DNA of 64,000 bases, from assembly GCF_001487165.1 (NCBI RefSeq), contig NZ_LN913006.1, forward strand, positions 338,501 through 402,500, written 5' to 3'. The position numbers were made by a program, and so were the translations under genes. The DNA comes from Blautia massiliensis (ex Durand et al. 2017). Lineage in GTDB: Bacteria; Bacillota; Clostridia; Lachnospirales; Lachnospiraceae. Shown here one piece after another: positions 27,584-35,517 of the stretch. Positions within the stretch are counted from its first letter, which is position 1; each line of letters begins with the position of its first letter. The notes beneath the pieces were generated by a model. It saw only the letters and a program-made list of their open reading frames with translations, had not been told where the DNA came from and made no database searches.

Positions 27584-28557
27584 TGTATGATTATGGGTTG
27601 AGCGTGCTGGAGCAGTATGGGCTTACAGCTTCATTCTCCGGCAGGGTGCGGGGGGCACTTCTGTGCCGGACAGAAAAAGGTCCGGTGATACTCCGGGAAT
27701 TTCATGGCTCGGAAAAAAAGCTTTCCATGCAGCAGCAGCTTCTTGAAAAAATGAAAGAACAGAACTGTCTTGTGGACGCCTATCTCAGAAACAGGGAAGG
27801 CGTACTGGTAAGCAGGGACAAAGATTCTGTTCCATATACTGCACAGATCTGGTTTGAGGGACGGGAATGTGACACGAGATCCGAAAACGATATTTTAAAA
27901 AGCATCCGGACTCTGGCACAGATCCACAAGATCATGCAGCTTCCTGTGGAAATGGATTATGCGGGAAGAAATCTGCAGGAAGAATATATCCGGCATAATC
28001 AGGAAATGAAAAAAATACGCCGTTTTATCCGAAAAAAAGGAGCGGTCAATTCTTTTGAGAAAGATTATCTGAAAAGCGTGGAATGGTTTCTGCAAAAAGG
28101 AGAAGAAGCGGCAGCTATGCTGGAAACCACGGATTATAAAAATCTGCGGCAGCAGTCTCTTCAAAGTGGCAGTATCTGTCATGGCGAATATAATCAGCAT
28201 AATGTGCTGATACTTGGGAAAAACACAGCGGTGACGAATTTCAGTCACTGGAGCTTTGATGTGCAGATGGCAGATCTGTACCGCTTTATGCGGAAAATCC
28301 TGGAGAAATACAGCTGGGATCTGCACCTCGCGCAGAAGATGCTTTCTGCATATGATTCCGTACGGCCGCTCTCGGAGTCTGAGTGGCAGAACCTGAGAGT
28401 CCGGTTCTGTTATCCGGAAAAATACTGGAAACTGGCAAACCATTATTATACACATAACAAGGCTGTGATCTCCGGAAAAAATGTGGAAAAGCTGAGAACC
28501 CTGATCCATCAGAAAAAACAGTGGGAGGAATTTTCAAAACAGTGCTTCAGGCAGTAA
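27583..28557 (+). CDS. CotS-like spore coat protein (kinase-like fold)
   Basis: A 324-residue protein of the CotS/YutH family, which adopts an aminoglycoside-phosphotransferase-like fold and is found in spore coats. Visible features include the N-terminal YGLSVLEQYGLT, a lysine-poor ATP lobe and the catalytic-loop-like CHGEYNQHNVLI followed by TNFSHWSFDVQMADLYRFMR. The DFD-type metal motif is replaced by NFSHW, so it may be enzymatically dead. Start is TTG at 27583 with AGGGGGG upstream, within the preceding terminator. Expression late in sporulation is inferred from the family. Confidence 0.8.
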   Translation: MYDYGLSVLEQYGLTASFSGRVRGALLCRTEKGPVILREFHGSEKKLSMQQQLLEKMKEQNCLVDAYLRNREGVLVSRDKDSVPYTAQIWFEGRECDTRSENDILKSIRTLAQIHKIMQLPVEMDYAGRNLQEEYIRHNQEMKKIRRFIRKKGAVNSFEKDYLKSVEWFLQKGEEAAAMLETTDYKNLRQQSLQSGSICHGEYNQHNVLILGKNTAVTNFSHWSFDVQMADLYRFMRKILEKYSWDLHLAQKMLSAYDSVRPLSESEWQNLRVRFCYPEKYWKLANHYYTHNKAVISGKNVEKLRTLIHQKKQWEEFSKQCFRQ

Positions 28558-28655
28558 TGATTCTGAATGTGACAAAAACAAAACTTCCCTTTTTCTGAAA
28601 ATTGTTATATAATATTAAGTATCTTATATAAAGAAACAGGGAGGTATTTTGGAAC

Positions 28656-30389
28656 ATGGATTATAAAGAAATCTATAATCAGTGGCTTGAAAACCCATAC
28701 TTCGATGAGGCGACAAAAGAAGAATTGAAAGCGATCAAAGACGACGAGAATGAGATCAAAGAGCGTTTTTATATGGATCTTGAGTTTGGTACGGCAGGCC
28801 TGCGTGGTATCATCGGCGCAGGTACCAACCGTATGAATATTTATGTGGTAAGAAGAGCAACCCAGGGGCTTGCCAACTATATTGCCAAGGTTGACAAGAA
28901 ATCCCAGGGAGTTGCTATCGCATATGATTCCCGTCATATGTCACCGGAGTTTGCCCAGGAAGCAGCGCTTTGCCTGGCAGCAAACGGGATCAAGGCTTAT
29001 ATCTTTGAGACACTTCGTCCGACACCGGAGCTTTCCTTTGCAGTACGTCATCTGGGCTGTGTGGCGGGTATCAACGTAACAGCCAGCCACAATCCTCCGG
29101 AATACAACGGATACAAGGTTTACTGGGAGGACGGCGCGCAGATCACACCACCTCATGATTCCGGTATCATGGGCGAGGTAAAGGCGATCTCCGACTGGAA
29201 TACCGTAAAGACCATGGACAAGGAAGACGCAGTAAAGGCAGGACTTTTCGAAGTGATCGGACAGGCTGTCGATGATGCTTACATGGCAGAGCTTAAGAAA
29301 CAGATCATCCATATGGATGCGATCCAGGCAGAGGGCAGGAACCTGAAGATCGTTTACACACCTCTTCACGGAACCGGCAATATCCCGGCCAGAAGGATCC
29401 TTAAAGAGCTTGGATTTGAGAATGTATATGTAGTACCGGAGCAGGAGCTTCCGAACGGGGATTTCCCGACAGTCAGCTATCCGAACCCGGAGGCAGCAGA
29501 GGCATTTGAGCTTGGCCTGAAGCTTGCGAAGGAAGTGGATGCAGACATCGTACTTGCCACAGACCCGGATGCAGACCGTCTTGGCGTCCGCGTAAAGGAT
29601 AAAAACGGAGAGTATCATGATCTTACCGGTAACATGTCCGGATGCCTTCTTGCAAACTATGAGCTGAGCCAGAGAAAGGCTGTAAACGGAAGCCTTCCGG
29701 AGGACGGAGCTCTTGTAAAGACTATCGTTACAACAAACCTGGCAGATGCCATTGCCAAGGGATACAACGTGAATCTTATCGAAGTACTTACCGGATTCAA
29801 ATACATCGGACAGCAGATCCTCGGATTTGAGAACAGTGGCAAGGGTACATATCTTTTCGGATTTGAGGAGAGCTACGGTTGCCTGATCGGAACCTATGCA
29901 AGAGACAAGGATGCCATTGTTGCTACCATGGCACTTTGCGAAGCTGCTGCTTACTATAAGACACAGGGCAAGACTCTCTGGGATGCAATGATCGATATGT
30001 ATGAGGAGTTCGGTTACTATAAGGATGCCATTCAGGCAGTTACCATGAAGGGTATCGAGGGTCTTCAGAAGATCCAAGAGATCATGACAACACTTCGTCA
30101 GAATCCGCCTGCTGAGTTTGCCGGACATAAGGTGACTGCTGTACGTGACTACAAGCTGGATGAGATCACAGATCTTGCAACAGGTGAGAAGAAGCCGACA
30201 GGACTTCCGAATTCCAATGTTCTCTACTATGAGCTTACCGATGATGCATGGGTTTGCGTAAGACCGTCCGGAACAGAGCCTAAGGTTAAATTCTATTATG
30301 GCGTTAAGGGAACATCTCTTGCAGATGCAGACGAGAAATCCGATGCAATGGGCAAGGCTGTTCTTGAAATGGTTGATTCCATGAAATGA
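28656..30389 (+). CDS. pgcA: Phosphoglucomutase (alpha-D-phosphohexomutase family)
   Basis: Interconverts glucose-1-phosphate and glucose-6-phosphate, feeding polysaccharide and UDP-glucose synthesis. The 577-residue enzyme has the phosphoserine loop TASHNPPEYNGYK, the Mg site DPDADRLGVRV, the sugar loop GFEESYGCLIG and the phosphate-binding RPSGTEPKVKFYY. Phosphomannomutase activity is possible, as often in this family. A TATAAT at 28608-28613 gives a plausible promoter. GGGAGG lies 11 bases before the ATG, a rather long spacing. Confidence 0.93.
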   Translation: MDYKEIYNQWLENPYFDEATKEELKAIKDDENEIKERFYMDLEFGTAGLRGIIGAGTNRMNIYVVRRATQGLANYIAKVDKKSQGVAIAYDSRHMSPEFAQEAALCLAANGIKAYIFETLRPTPELSFAVRHLGCVAGINVTASHNPPEYNGYKVYWEDGAQITPPHDSGIMGEVKAISDWNTVKTMDKEDAVKAGLFEVIGQAVDDAYMAELKKQIIHMDAIQAEGRNLKIVYTPLHGTGNIPARRILKELGFENVYVVPEQELPNGDFPTVSYPNPEAAEAFELGLKLAKEVDADIVLATDPDADRLGVRVKDKNGEYHDLTGNMSGCLLANYELSQRKAVNGSLPEDGALVKTIVTTNLADAIAKGYNVNLIEVLTGFKYIGQQILGFENSGKGTYLFGFEESYGCLIGTYARDKDAIVATMALCEAAAYYKTQGKTLWDAMIDMYEEFGYYKDAIQAVTMKGIEGLQKIQEIMTTLRQNPPAEFAGHKVTAVRDYKLDEITDLATGEKKPTGLPNSNVLYYELTDDAWVCVRPSGTEPKVKFYYGVKGTSLADADEKSDAMGKAVLEMVDSMK

Positions 30390-30427
30390 TAAAATGGTCA
30401 CATTCCGCCTGTAATATGCGAAAAACC

Positions 30428-30456
30428 TTGACATTATAAGCCAAAAGCGGTATATA
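30428..30456 (+). promoter_or_regulatory. Promoter of the HU gene
   Basis: TTGACA at 30428-30433 and TATATA at 30451-30456 separated by 17 bases: a strong sigma-A-type promoter, as expected for an abundant protein. Confidence 0.85.
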
Positions 30457-30506
30457 TATAAAGCAAAGTCAAAAATAAGAGAACATCAATTATAGGAGGA
30501 AACACC

Positions 30507-30785
30507 ATGAATAAAACAGAGTTAGTGGCAGCAATGGCGAAAGACACCAATCTTTCCAAGAAAGATGTAGAAGCTGTTCTGAAATCTTTTATCGATGTTG
30601 TAACAGATGAACTGAAAAAAGGCGAGAAGATTCAGCTGGTTGGATTTGGAACTTTCGAAGTAAGCACAAGAGCTGCAAGAGAGGGAAGAAATCCTCAGAC
30701 TGGTGAGACCATGACGATCGAGGCTTCCAAGTCTCCGAAGTTCAAAGCAGGAAAAGCTTTAAAGGACGTTGTCAACGGTAAATAA
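30507..30785 (+). CDS. hup: DNA-binding protein HU
   Basis: A 92-residue histone-like protein that bends and compacts DNA. MNKTELVAAMA at the start, the GFGTFEVSTRAAREGRNPQT arm and KFKAGKALKD at the end are diagnostic. GGAGG lies seven bases before the ATG. A terminator directly after the stop limits read-through into the following rqcP-yabP genes. Confidence 0.97.
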   Translation: MNKTELVAAMAKDTNLSKKDVEAVLKSFIDVVTDELKKGEKIQLVGFGTFEVSTRAAREGRNPQTGETMTIEASKSPKFKAGKALKDVVNGK

Positions 30786-30808
30786 TCTGTTGGTTCAGAG
30801 TGATAACG

Positions 30809-30845
30809 GCAGGGGAAACCGGTTTTTGGTTTCCCCTGCTTTTTT
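30809..30845 (+). terminator. Terminator between HU and rqcP
   Basis: GCAGGGGAAACC pairs perfectly (12 bp) with GGTTTCCCCTGC around a 7-base loop, followed by T6. The AGGAGG of rqcP begins immediately after the U run, so rqcP would be expressed by partial read-through or from an unseen promoter. Confidence 0.92.
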
Positions 30846-30858
30846 AGGAGGAAAAATT

Positions 30859-31098
30859 ATGCGTCTTGATAAATATCTGAAAGTATCCAGACTGATCAAA
30901 CGCCGTACGGTGGCAAATGAAGCCTGCGATGCAGGAAGAGTTCTGGTCAATGACAAGCCGGCCAAGGCTTCTGTACAGGTAAAGACCGGTGACACTGTGG
31001 AGATCCAGTTTGGAAGTCGTAATGTAAAGGTTGAAGTCCTGGAAGTTAAGGAAACGGTAAAAAAGGATGAGGTGGAAAGCATGTTCCGCTATATCTGA
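30859..31098 (+). CDS. rqcP: S4-domain RNA-binding protein RqcP (YabO)
   Basis: A 79-residue S4 protein matching YabO/RqcP, which helps the ribosome-associated quality control system add Ala tails to stalled chains on the 50S subunit. The S4 motif runs MRLDKYLKVSRLIKRR, then AGRVLVNDKPAKAS. In Bacillus it sits in the same order before yabP. AGGAGG is placed ideally for the ATG at 30859. Confidence 0.9.
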   Translation: MRLDKYLKVSRLIKRRTVANEACDAGRVLVNDKPAKASVQVKTGDTVEIQFGSRNVKVEVLEVKETVKKDEVESMFRYI

Positions 31099-31130
31099 TG
31101 CAGGGACAGCTGCCGTTTGGGCGTGATGGT

Positions 31131-31158
31131 CTATTCCGGATGGATTTTTCATAAAATA
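31131..31158 (+). promoter_or_regulatory. Candidate sigma-E promoter for yabP
   Basis: CTATT at 31131-31135 and CATAAAATA at 31150-31158 are 14 bases apart, resembling the sigma-E pattern (-35 ATATT-like, -10 CATA...T). Bacillus yabP is sigma-E dependent. The -35 match is modest. Confidence 0.4.
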
Positions 31159-31188
31159 AAAGAGAAATCATCCCCAGGGAGGTATGGA

Positions 31189-31470
31189 TTGGACGAGAAG
31201 AAACCGGCAGCATTTCACAGTCTGATGCTGGAGCGGCAGAAAGGCGGCACCATAACGGGAATCCGGGAGGTGATCTCTTTCGATGAAAAAGAAATACTGC
31301 TGCATACAGAGGAAGGAAAGTTATCCATAAAAGGCGAAGGACTTCATGTAAAACATCTTGATCTGAAAAGCGGGCAGCTTAGCTTGGAGGGAAAAATCGA
31401 CAGTCTTACCTATCTTGGCAGGAAAAAGGACAAAAAAGAAGGATCCCTTTTAAAAAGACTGTTCCATTAA
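31189..31470 (+). CDS. yabP: Sporulation protein YabP
   Basis: A 93-residue YabP/YqfC-family protein needed in the mother cell during sporulation. The core GIREVISFDEKEILLHTEEG and GEGLHVKHLDLKSGQLSLEG are characteristic. The TTG at 31189 is chosen because GGGAGG lies six bases upstream and the protein then has the family length of ~95; an ATG at 31117 would add 24 unrelated residues. The partner gene yabQ, normally next, is not here; divIC follows directly. Confidence 0.88.
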   Translation: MDEKKPAAFHSLMLERQKGGTITGIREVISFDEKEILLHTEEGKLSIKGEGLHVKHLDLKSGQLSLEGKIDSLTYLGRKKDKKEGSLLKRLFH

Positions 31471-31581
31471 AGCTAAAATGACAGCAAACCGGTTGATATT
31501 TTTTTGAAGAAGTTGTAAAATTTGGATGTATAAGCTCGTAAAAGGTAAAGAGATCAGATTGTGTAAAAAAGGAGCAGCAGA

Positions 31582-31896
31582 TTGAAAAATCCAAAAAATG
31601 GAAAAGAAAAAAAACGGATCGGATATAATTATCTTGGCATGGCGGGGATCATGGTGATCGCACTGGTGTTGCTGGGAAGCCTTATGCTACAGAGTAAGAC
31701 TCTGGAACGGCGCAGGGATTATTATGATTCCAAAGCTACAGCACTGGAGAAGTCCATTGAAAGTGAGAAGGAACGTACCAAGGAGATCGAAGCAGAGAAA
31801 GAACATATGAAGACCGACGAATATGTGGAAGAGGCGGCTCGTGAGAAGTTGGGACTTGTGAAAGATAACGAGATCGTGTTTCAGGAAGAAAAATAG
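31582..31896 (+). CDS. divIC: Septum formation initiator (DivIC/FtsB family)
   Basis: A 104-residue division protein that joins FtsL and DivIB at the septum. It has a short basic N-terminus, one membrane span (about 18-36, MAGIMVIALVLLGSLML), a coiled coil (about 38-75) and the family's C-terminal EEAAREKLGLVKDNEIVF. The start is TTG at 31582 with AAGGAG eight bases upstream. Position between yabP and spoIIE follows the usual Firmicutes order. Confidence 0.9.
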   Translation: MKNPKNGKEKKRIGYNYLGMAGIMVIALVLLGSLMLQSKTLERRRDYYDSKATALEKSIESEKERTKEIEAEKEHMKTDEYVEEAAREKLGLVKDNEIVFQEEK

Positions 31897-31911
31897 CTGA
31901 AAATCAAAGGT

Positions 31912-31979
31912 TTCGACGAAATTTTTTTTGACATTTTCGTGCGGCTTTGACAGATATTTCAGGGATCTTCCTTTATAAT
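31912..31979 (+). promoter_or_regulatory. Spo0A-type promoter of spoIIE
   Basis: TTGACA (31947-31952) and TATAAT (31974-31979) are consensus hexamers with a 21-base spacer, the same unusual spacing known for the Spo0A-activated spoIIE promoter of Bacillus subtilis. TTCGACG (31912-31918), whose complement CGTCGAA matches six of seven positions of the Spo0A box, lies just upstream. Confidence 0.72.
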
Positions 31980-32015
31980 GTTCAGTCAGTGAAGGTTATA
32001 AGGGGAGGGGAAAAT

Positions 32016-33509
32016 ATGCAGGAATGGATCATTGCCATGCTCGTAGTCAGCATACTGCTGATACTCCGGGACATGGCAAAAACTGTCTTTTCGGGAAAAA
32101 CGAAGGAAAAAGAAGAAATGCTGCCGCTTTGTGAAAGCCATCCCCAGAAGGAAAAAGTGGAACGGTATGCAGCATCCTTCCGGAAGCTTGCGGATACATT
32201 CTACGGAATGCCTTACCGTAAGGAATTTTTGAGCGGAGGACAGCTGAACCGTATCATATCGGACACCAGTGCGGCTGTATGTTCCAGATGTTATCAGAGA
32301 GAGATCTGCTGGGGAGAGCGTGCCGGGGAAACCATGCGGGGCAGTGAGAATATGATCCGTACCATGGAGGAAGGCAATGAAGAGAGTATCCAGAGAGCAC
32401 GCAGTGAATGGATGGGAGCATGTGGCCGTTCCGCCCAGTATTTTCAGGTCCTGAATGAGGGATTTCGTGAAGAAAGGCAGAATCTCGTGTGGGATAACCG
32501 GATGATCGAAAGCCGACTTGCAGTTGCACAGCAGCTGACGGAAATCTCGAGGATCATGGATCATATGGCAGAAGAGCTGTATGATATCATGCCGGCAGAT
32601 CCGCAGTTTCAGGAAGATCTGAAAAAGGCTCTTCGTAAAAAGCATGTACTTGTAAAGAATGTCTGGGTCATGGATAAGATCGAAGGAAGACGGCAGATAT
32701 TTCTGAATCTGAGAGCCAGGAGCGGACAGTGTGTTTCCATGACAGAGATCGCACAGATCCTGTCCAGGATCTGCGGAAGCTCCATGACGCCGGACGCCGA
32801 CAGCCGCAGTATTGTAAATGGAGATTTTCGTATGGTCCATTTTGTGGAGGATGTCAGTTATCAGATGCTTTACGGAGTAGCGCGGCTTACAAGAGAAGCG
32901 GAAAAGGTTTCTGGAGACAATTATATCTGTCGTCAGGAAGAGGATGGCAGGTTTTTTCTCTGTCTGTCTGATGGGATGGGTTCCGGAATAGAAGCGTTTA
33001 AAGAAAGCGAGATCGTGGTAGAACTTCTGGAACAGTTTCTGGAATCCGGCTTTTCTCAGGAGACAGCTGCCAGAATGGTGAATTCCGCACTGCTATTGAA
33101 AGGACGGGAAGGGATGTTTTCTACTGTTGATATCTGTGCGGTGGATCTTTATACCGGGATCTGTGATTTTCTGAAAGCAGGGGCGTCTTCCACATTTATT
33201 AAAAGAGATCACTGGGTGGAATCCATTGCTTCGGAAAATCTTGCAGCAGGCTTGGTCCAGCAGTTGGATTTTGATACTGCCTCAAGGAAGCTTTATCATG
33301 GAGATTATCTGATCATGATGACAGATGGAGTTCTGGATGCACTTCCTACAGAACGGGAAGAGGAAACCATGAAGGAGATCATTATGGATGTCCGGGAAAA
33401 AGAGCCCAGGGAGATGGGACGGGGAATACTGGAAAGGGTCCTGGGATACAGTGATTATCATGCCAGGGATGATATGACAGTAGTTGTGGCAGGATTGTGG
33501 AAAAAATAG
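32016..33509 (+). CDS. spoIIE: SpoIIE-family PP2C phosphatase, short form
   Basis: Serine phosphatase that releases sigma-F by dephosphorylating SpoIIAA after asymmetric division. This 497-residue form has only one membrane span (about 1-18), whereas Bacillus SpoIIE has ten and ~830 residues. A cysteine-rich stretch (CSRCYQREICWG, ~85-96) and a helical region lead to the C-terminal PP2C domain (about 290-495) with LCLSDGMGSGIEA, MFSTVDICAVDL, MMTDGVLDAL and ARDDMTVVVAG carrying metal-binding Asp residues. The ATG at 32016 follows AGGGGAGGGG. The Spo0A-type promoter and the position before tilS support the spoIIE assignment. Confidence 0.88.
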   Translation: MQEWIIAMLVVSILLILRDMAKTVFSGKTKEKEEMLPLCESHPQKEKVERYAASFRKLADTFYGMPYRKEFLSGGQLNRIISDTSAAVCSRCYQREICWGERAGETMRGSENMIRTMEEGNEESIQRARSEWMGACGRSAQYFQVLNEGFREERQNLVWDNRMIESRLAVAQQLTEISRIMDHMAEELYDIMPADPQFQEDLKKALRKKHVLVKNVWVMDKIEGRRQIFLNLRARSGQCVSMTEIAQILSRICGSSMTPDADSRSIVNGDFRMVHFVEDVSYQMLYGVARLTREAEKVSGDNYICRQEEDGRFFLCLSDGMGSGIEAFKESEIVVELLEQFLESGFSQETAARMVNSALLLKGREGMFSTVDICAVDLYTGICDFLKAGASSTFIKRDHWVESIASENLAAGLVQQLDFDTASRKLYHGDYLIMMTDGVLDALPTEREEETMKEIIMDVREKEPREMGRGILERVLGYSDYHARDDMTVVVAGLWKK

Positions 33510-33534
33510 AGTATTTTTGGTTACAGGAGAAAAA

Positions 33535-34977
33535 ATGATCACACGTGTAAGAAAATATATCAGAGACAATCGGATGCTGAAAGCAGAGGATATGGTTGTG
33601 GCAGGGGTTTCCGGAGGGGCGGATTCCATAGCAATGCTTCATATTTTGAAAAGTCTTCAGAAAGAGATCGGTTTTTCCATGGAAGTGGTTCATGTCCATC
33701 ATGGGATCCGGGGCCAGGAGGCGGACCGGGATGAGCAGTTTGTGGAAAAAATCTGCCGGGATTGGGGAATCCCTTTCCGGTCCAGGCATTATCCGGTTCC
33801 GGAGCTTTCCGGAAAGTGGAAGCTGGGAGAAGAAGAAACCGGAAGGATCGTGCGAAAACAGGCGTTTCAGGAGGAAAAAAAGAGACTTGGTTTTTCCGGA
33901 GAACAGTCAAAAAAGAACGGACAGTTCCGGGTTGCGCTGGCACATAATCGCAACGATCTGGCAGAGACTATGCTGCATCATCTGGCAAGGGGAACCGGTA
34001 TCCGGGGACTTTCCGGGATACAGGCGGTAAATGGTGAGATCATCCGGCCGGTTTTGTGTTTAGAACGGAAGGAGATCGTCAATTATCTGAAAGAGAGAGG
34101 TATTTCCTATATCACAGACAGCAGCAATCTTTCAGATGACTATACAAGAAACCGGATCCGTAACCATATTCTTCCGGCTATGGAACAGAAGATCAATGCA
34201 AAAGCGGTGGAGCATATGGCAGAAACCGCACGGGTTCTGGCAGAGGCAGATTCGTATCTTCAGAAAAAGGGAAGGGAGCTTCTGGCAGGCTGCCGGAAAG
34301 AAAATGGCTATCTTCTGGATGAAAAATTTTTTGCACAGGATCTTATCCTTCAGGAATATGCGGTGATGGAGGCGTTTGAGATATTGTCAGGAAAACGTAA
34401 GGACTTTACATCTCTTCATGTGGACCAGGTCCTTTCGCTTCAAAAAAAAGAAAACGGTCGTTATATCAACCTTCCGGAATCGCTGCGGGTAATACGACAG
34501 TACGGAGGGGTATGTCTGAAAAAGAACTCTGCATCAGACAGAGAGAACGCTGCTTCCACTGAAAAAAAAGTATCGGCAGGTCTCAGAGAAATGTCTATGG
34601 AGCTTCCGGTACCTGGAATTCTGGAAAGTCCTTTCGGAGTTTTTGAGTCGAAAATTTTTTCTTATAAGAAACAGAAGATTGAAGAAAAAAAGTATACGAA
34701 ATGGTTTGATTATGATAAAATAAAAAATAGTCCATGCGTTCGGACCAGAAGACAGGGAGATTATCTTACTGTAAACAGTGAAGGCGGAAGAAAGAAGCTG
34801 AACCGGATCTTTATTGATGAGAAGATTCCGGCGGAGATGAGAGACAGGCTTCCGGTTGTTGCGGCAGGATCTGAGATACTCTGGATCCCGGGAGGACGGA
34901 TGAACGAGAAGTATAAGATCACTTCCACTACAGGGAGAGTGTTAGAACTACATTACCAAGGAGGAGCTTTAGCATGA
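33535..34977 (+). CDS. tilS: tRNA(Ile)-lysidine synthetase
   Basis: Adds lysine to C34 of the CAU-anticodon tRNA-Ile so it reads AUA. The 480-residue protein has the PP-loop VVAGVSGGADSIAML, HVHHGIRGQEA, HNRNDLAETMLHHLARGTG and DSSNLSDDYTRNRIR, plus a C-terminal tRNA-binding domain. The ATG at 33535 has ACAGGAG upstream. It overlaps hpt by four bases (ATGA), the usual Firmicutes tilS-hpt-ftsH arrangement. Confidence 0.95.
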   Translation: MITRVRKYIRDNRMLKAEDMVVAGVSGGADSIAMLHILKSLQKEIGFSMEVVHVHHGIRGQEADRDEQFVEKICRDWGIPFRSRHYPVPELSGKWKLGEEETGRIVRKQAFQEEKKRLGFSGEQSKKNGQFRVALAHNRNDLAETMLHHLARGTGIRGLSGIQAVNGEIIRPVLCLERKEIVNYLKERGISYITDSSNLSDDYTRNRIRNHILPAMEQKINAKAVEHMAETARVLAEADSYLQKKGRELLAGCRKENGYLLDEKFFAQDLILQEYAVMEAFEILSGKRKDFTSLHVDQVLSLQKKENGRYINLPESLRVIRQYGGVCLKKNSASDRENAASTEKKVSAGLREMSMELPVPGILESPFGVFESKIFSYKKQKIEEKKYTKWFDYDKIKNSPCVRTRRQGDYLTVNSEGGRKKLNRIFIDEKIPAEMRDRLPVVAAGSEILWIPGGRMNEKYKITSTTGRVLELHYQGGALA

Positions 34978-35501
34978 GCGAAAAAATCAGGGTTTTACTC
35001 AGTGAAGAAGAGGTAGATGCCCGTATCCAGGAAGTTGCAGATATGATCAACAAGGATTATGACGGAAAAGATGTACACATGATCTGCGTTCTGAAAGGCG
35101 GCGTTTTCTTTATGTGTGAGCTTGCCAAGAGGATCACACGCCCGGTAACACTGGATTTCATGTCTGTGTCCAGTTACGGTGATGATACGAAATCCAGCGG
35201 TGTTGTAAAGATCGTCAAGGATCTGGATCAACCACTGGACGGGAAAGATGTTCTGATCGTAGAGGATATCATTGATTCAGGCAGAACCTTAAGCTATCTG
35301 CTGCGTATCCTGAAGGGCAGACATCCGGCAAGCATCAGACTCTGTACACTTCTTGACAAACCGGAGAGACGTGTGACAGATGTAGAGGTAGATTACTGCT
35401 GCTTCAATATTCCGGACGAGTTTGTAGTAGGATACGGACTTGATTATGCCCAGAAATACAGAAACCTTCCTTACATCGGAGTAGTGGAGCTTCAGGACTG
35501 A
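34974..35501 (+). CDS. hpt: Hypoxanthine phosphoribosyltransferase
   Basis: Salvages hypoxanthine/guanine to IMP/GMP with PRPP. The 175-residue enzyme has the PRPP-binding motif DVLIVEDIIDSGRTL, VLKGGVFFMCEL near the start and the C-terminal FVVGYGLDYAQKYRNLPYIG. Translation is coupled to tilS by the ATGA overlap. The short 16-base gap to ftsH suggests a shared transcript. Confidence 0.96.
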   Translation: MSEKIRVLLSEEEVDARIQEVADMINKDYDGKDVHMICVLKGGVFFMCELAKRITRPVTLDFMSVSSYGDDTKSSGVVKIVKDLDQPLDGKDVLIVEDIIDSGRTLSYLLRILKGRHPASIRLCTLLDKPERRVTDVEVDYCCFNIPDEFVVGYGLDYAQKYRNLPYIGVVELQD

Positions 35502-35517
35502 AAGGAGATTTAACCAA

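Noticed and set aside
28941..30434. A 497-codon minus-strand frame over the phosphoglucomutase gene
   Set aside because: Shadow of a conserved gene; Cys/Leu/Ser-rich with no motif.
31929..31952. A 17-spaced promoter using the first TTGACA (31929) before spoIIE
   Set aside because: The position 17 bases on reads CAGATA, a poor -10; the second TTGACA with the TATAAT 21 bases on is far better matched.
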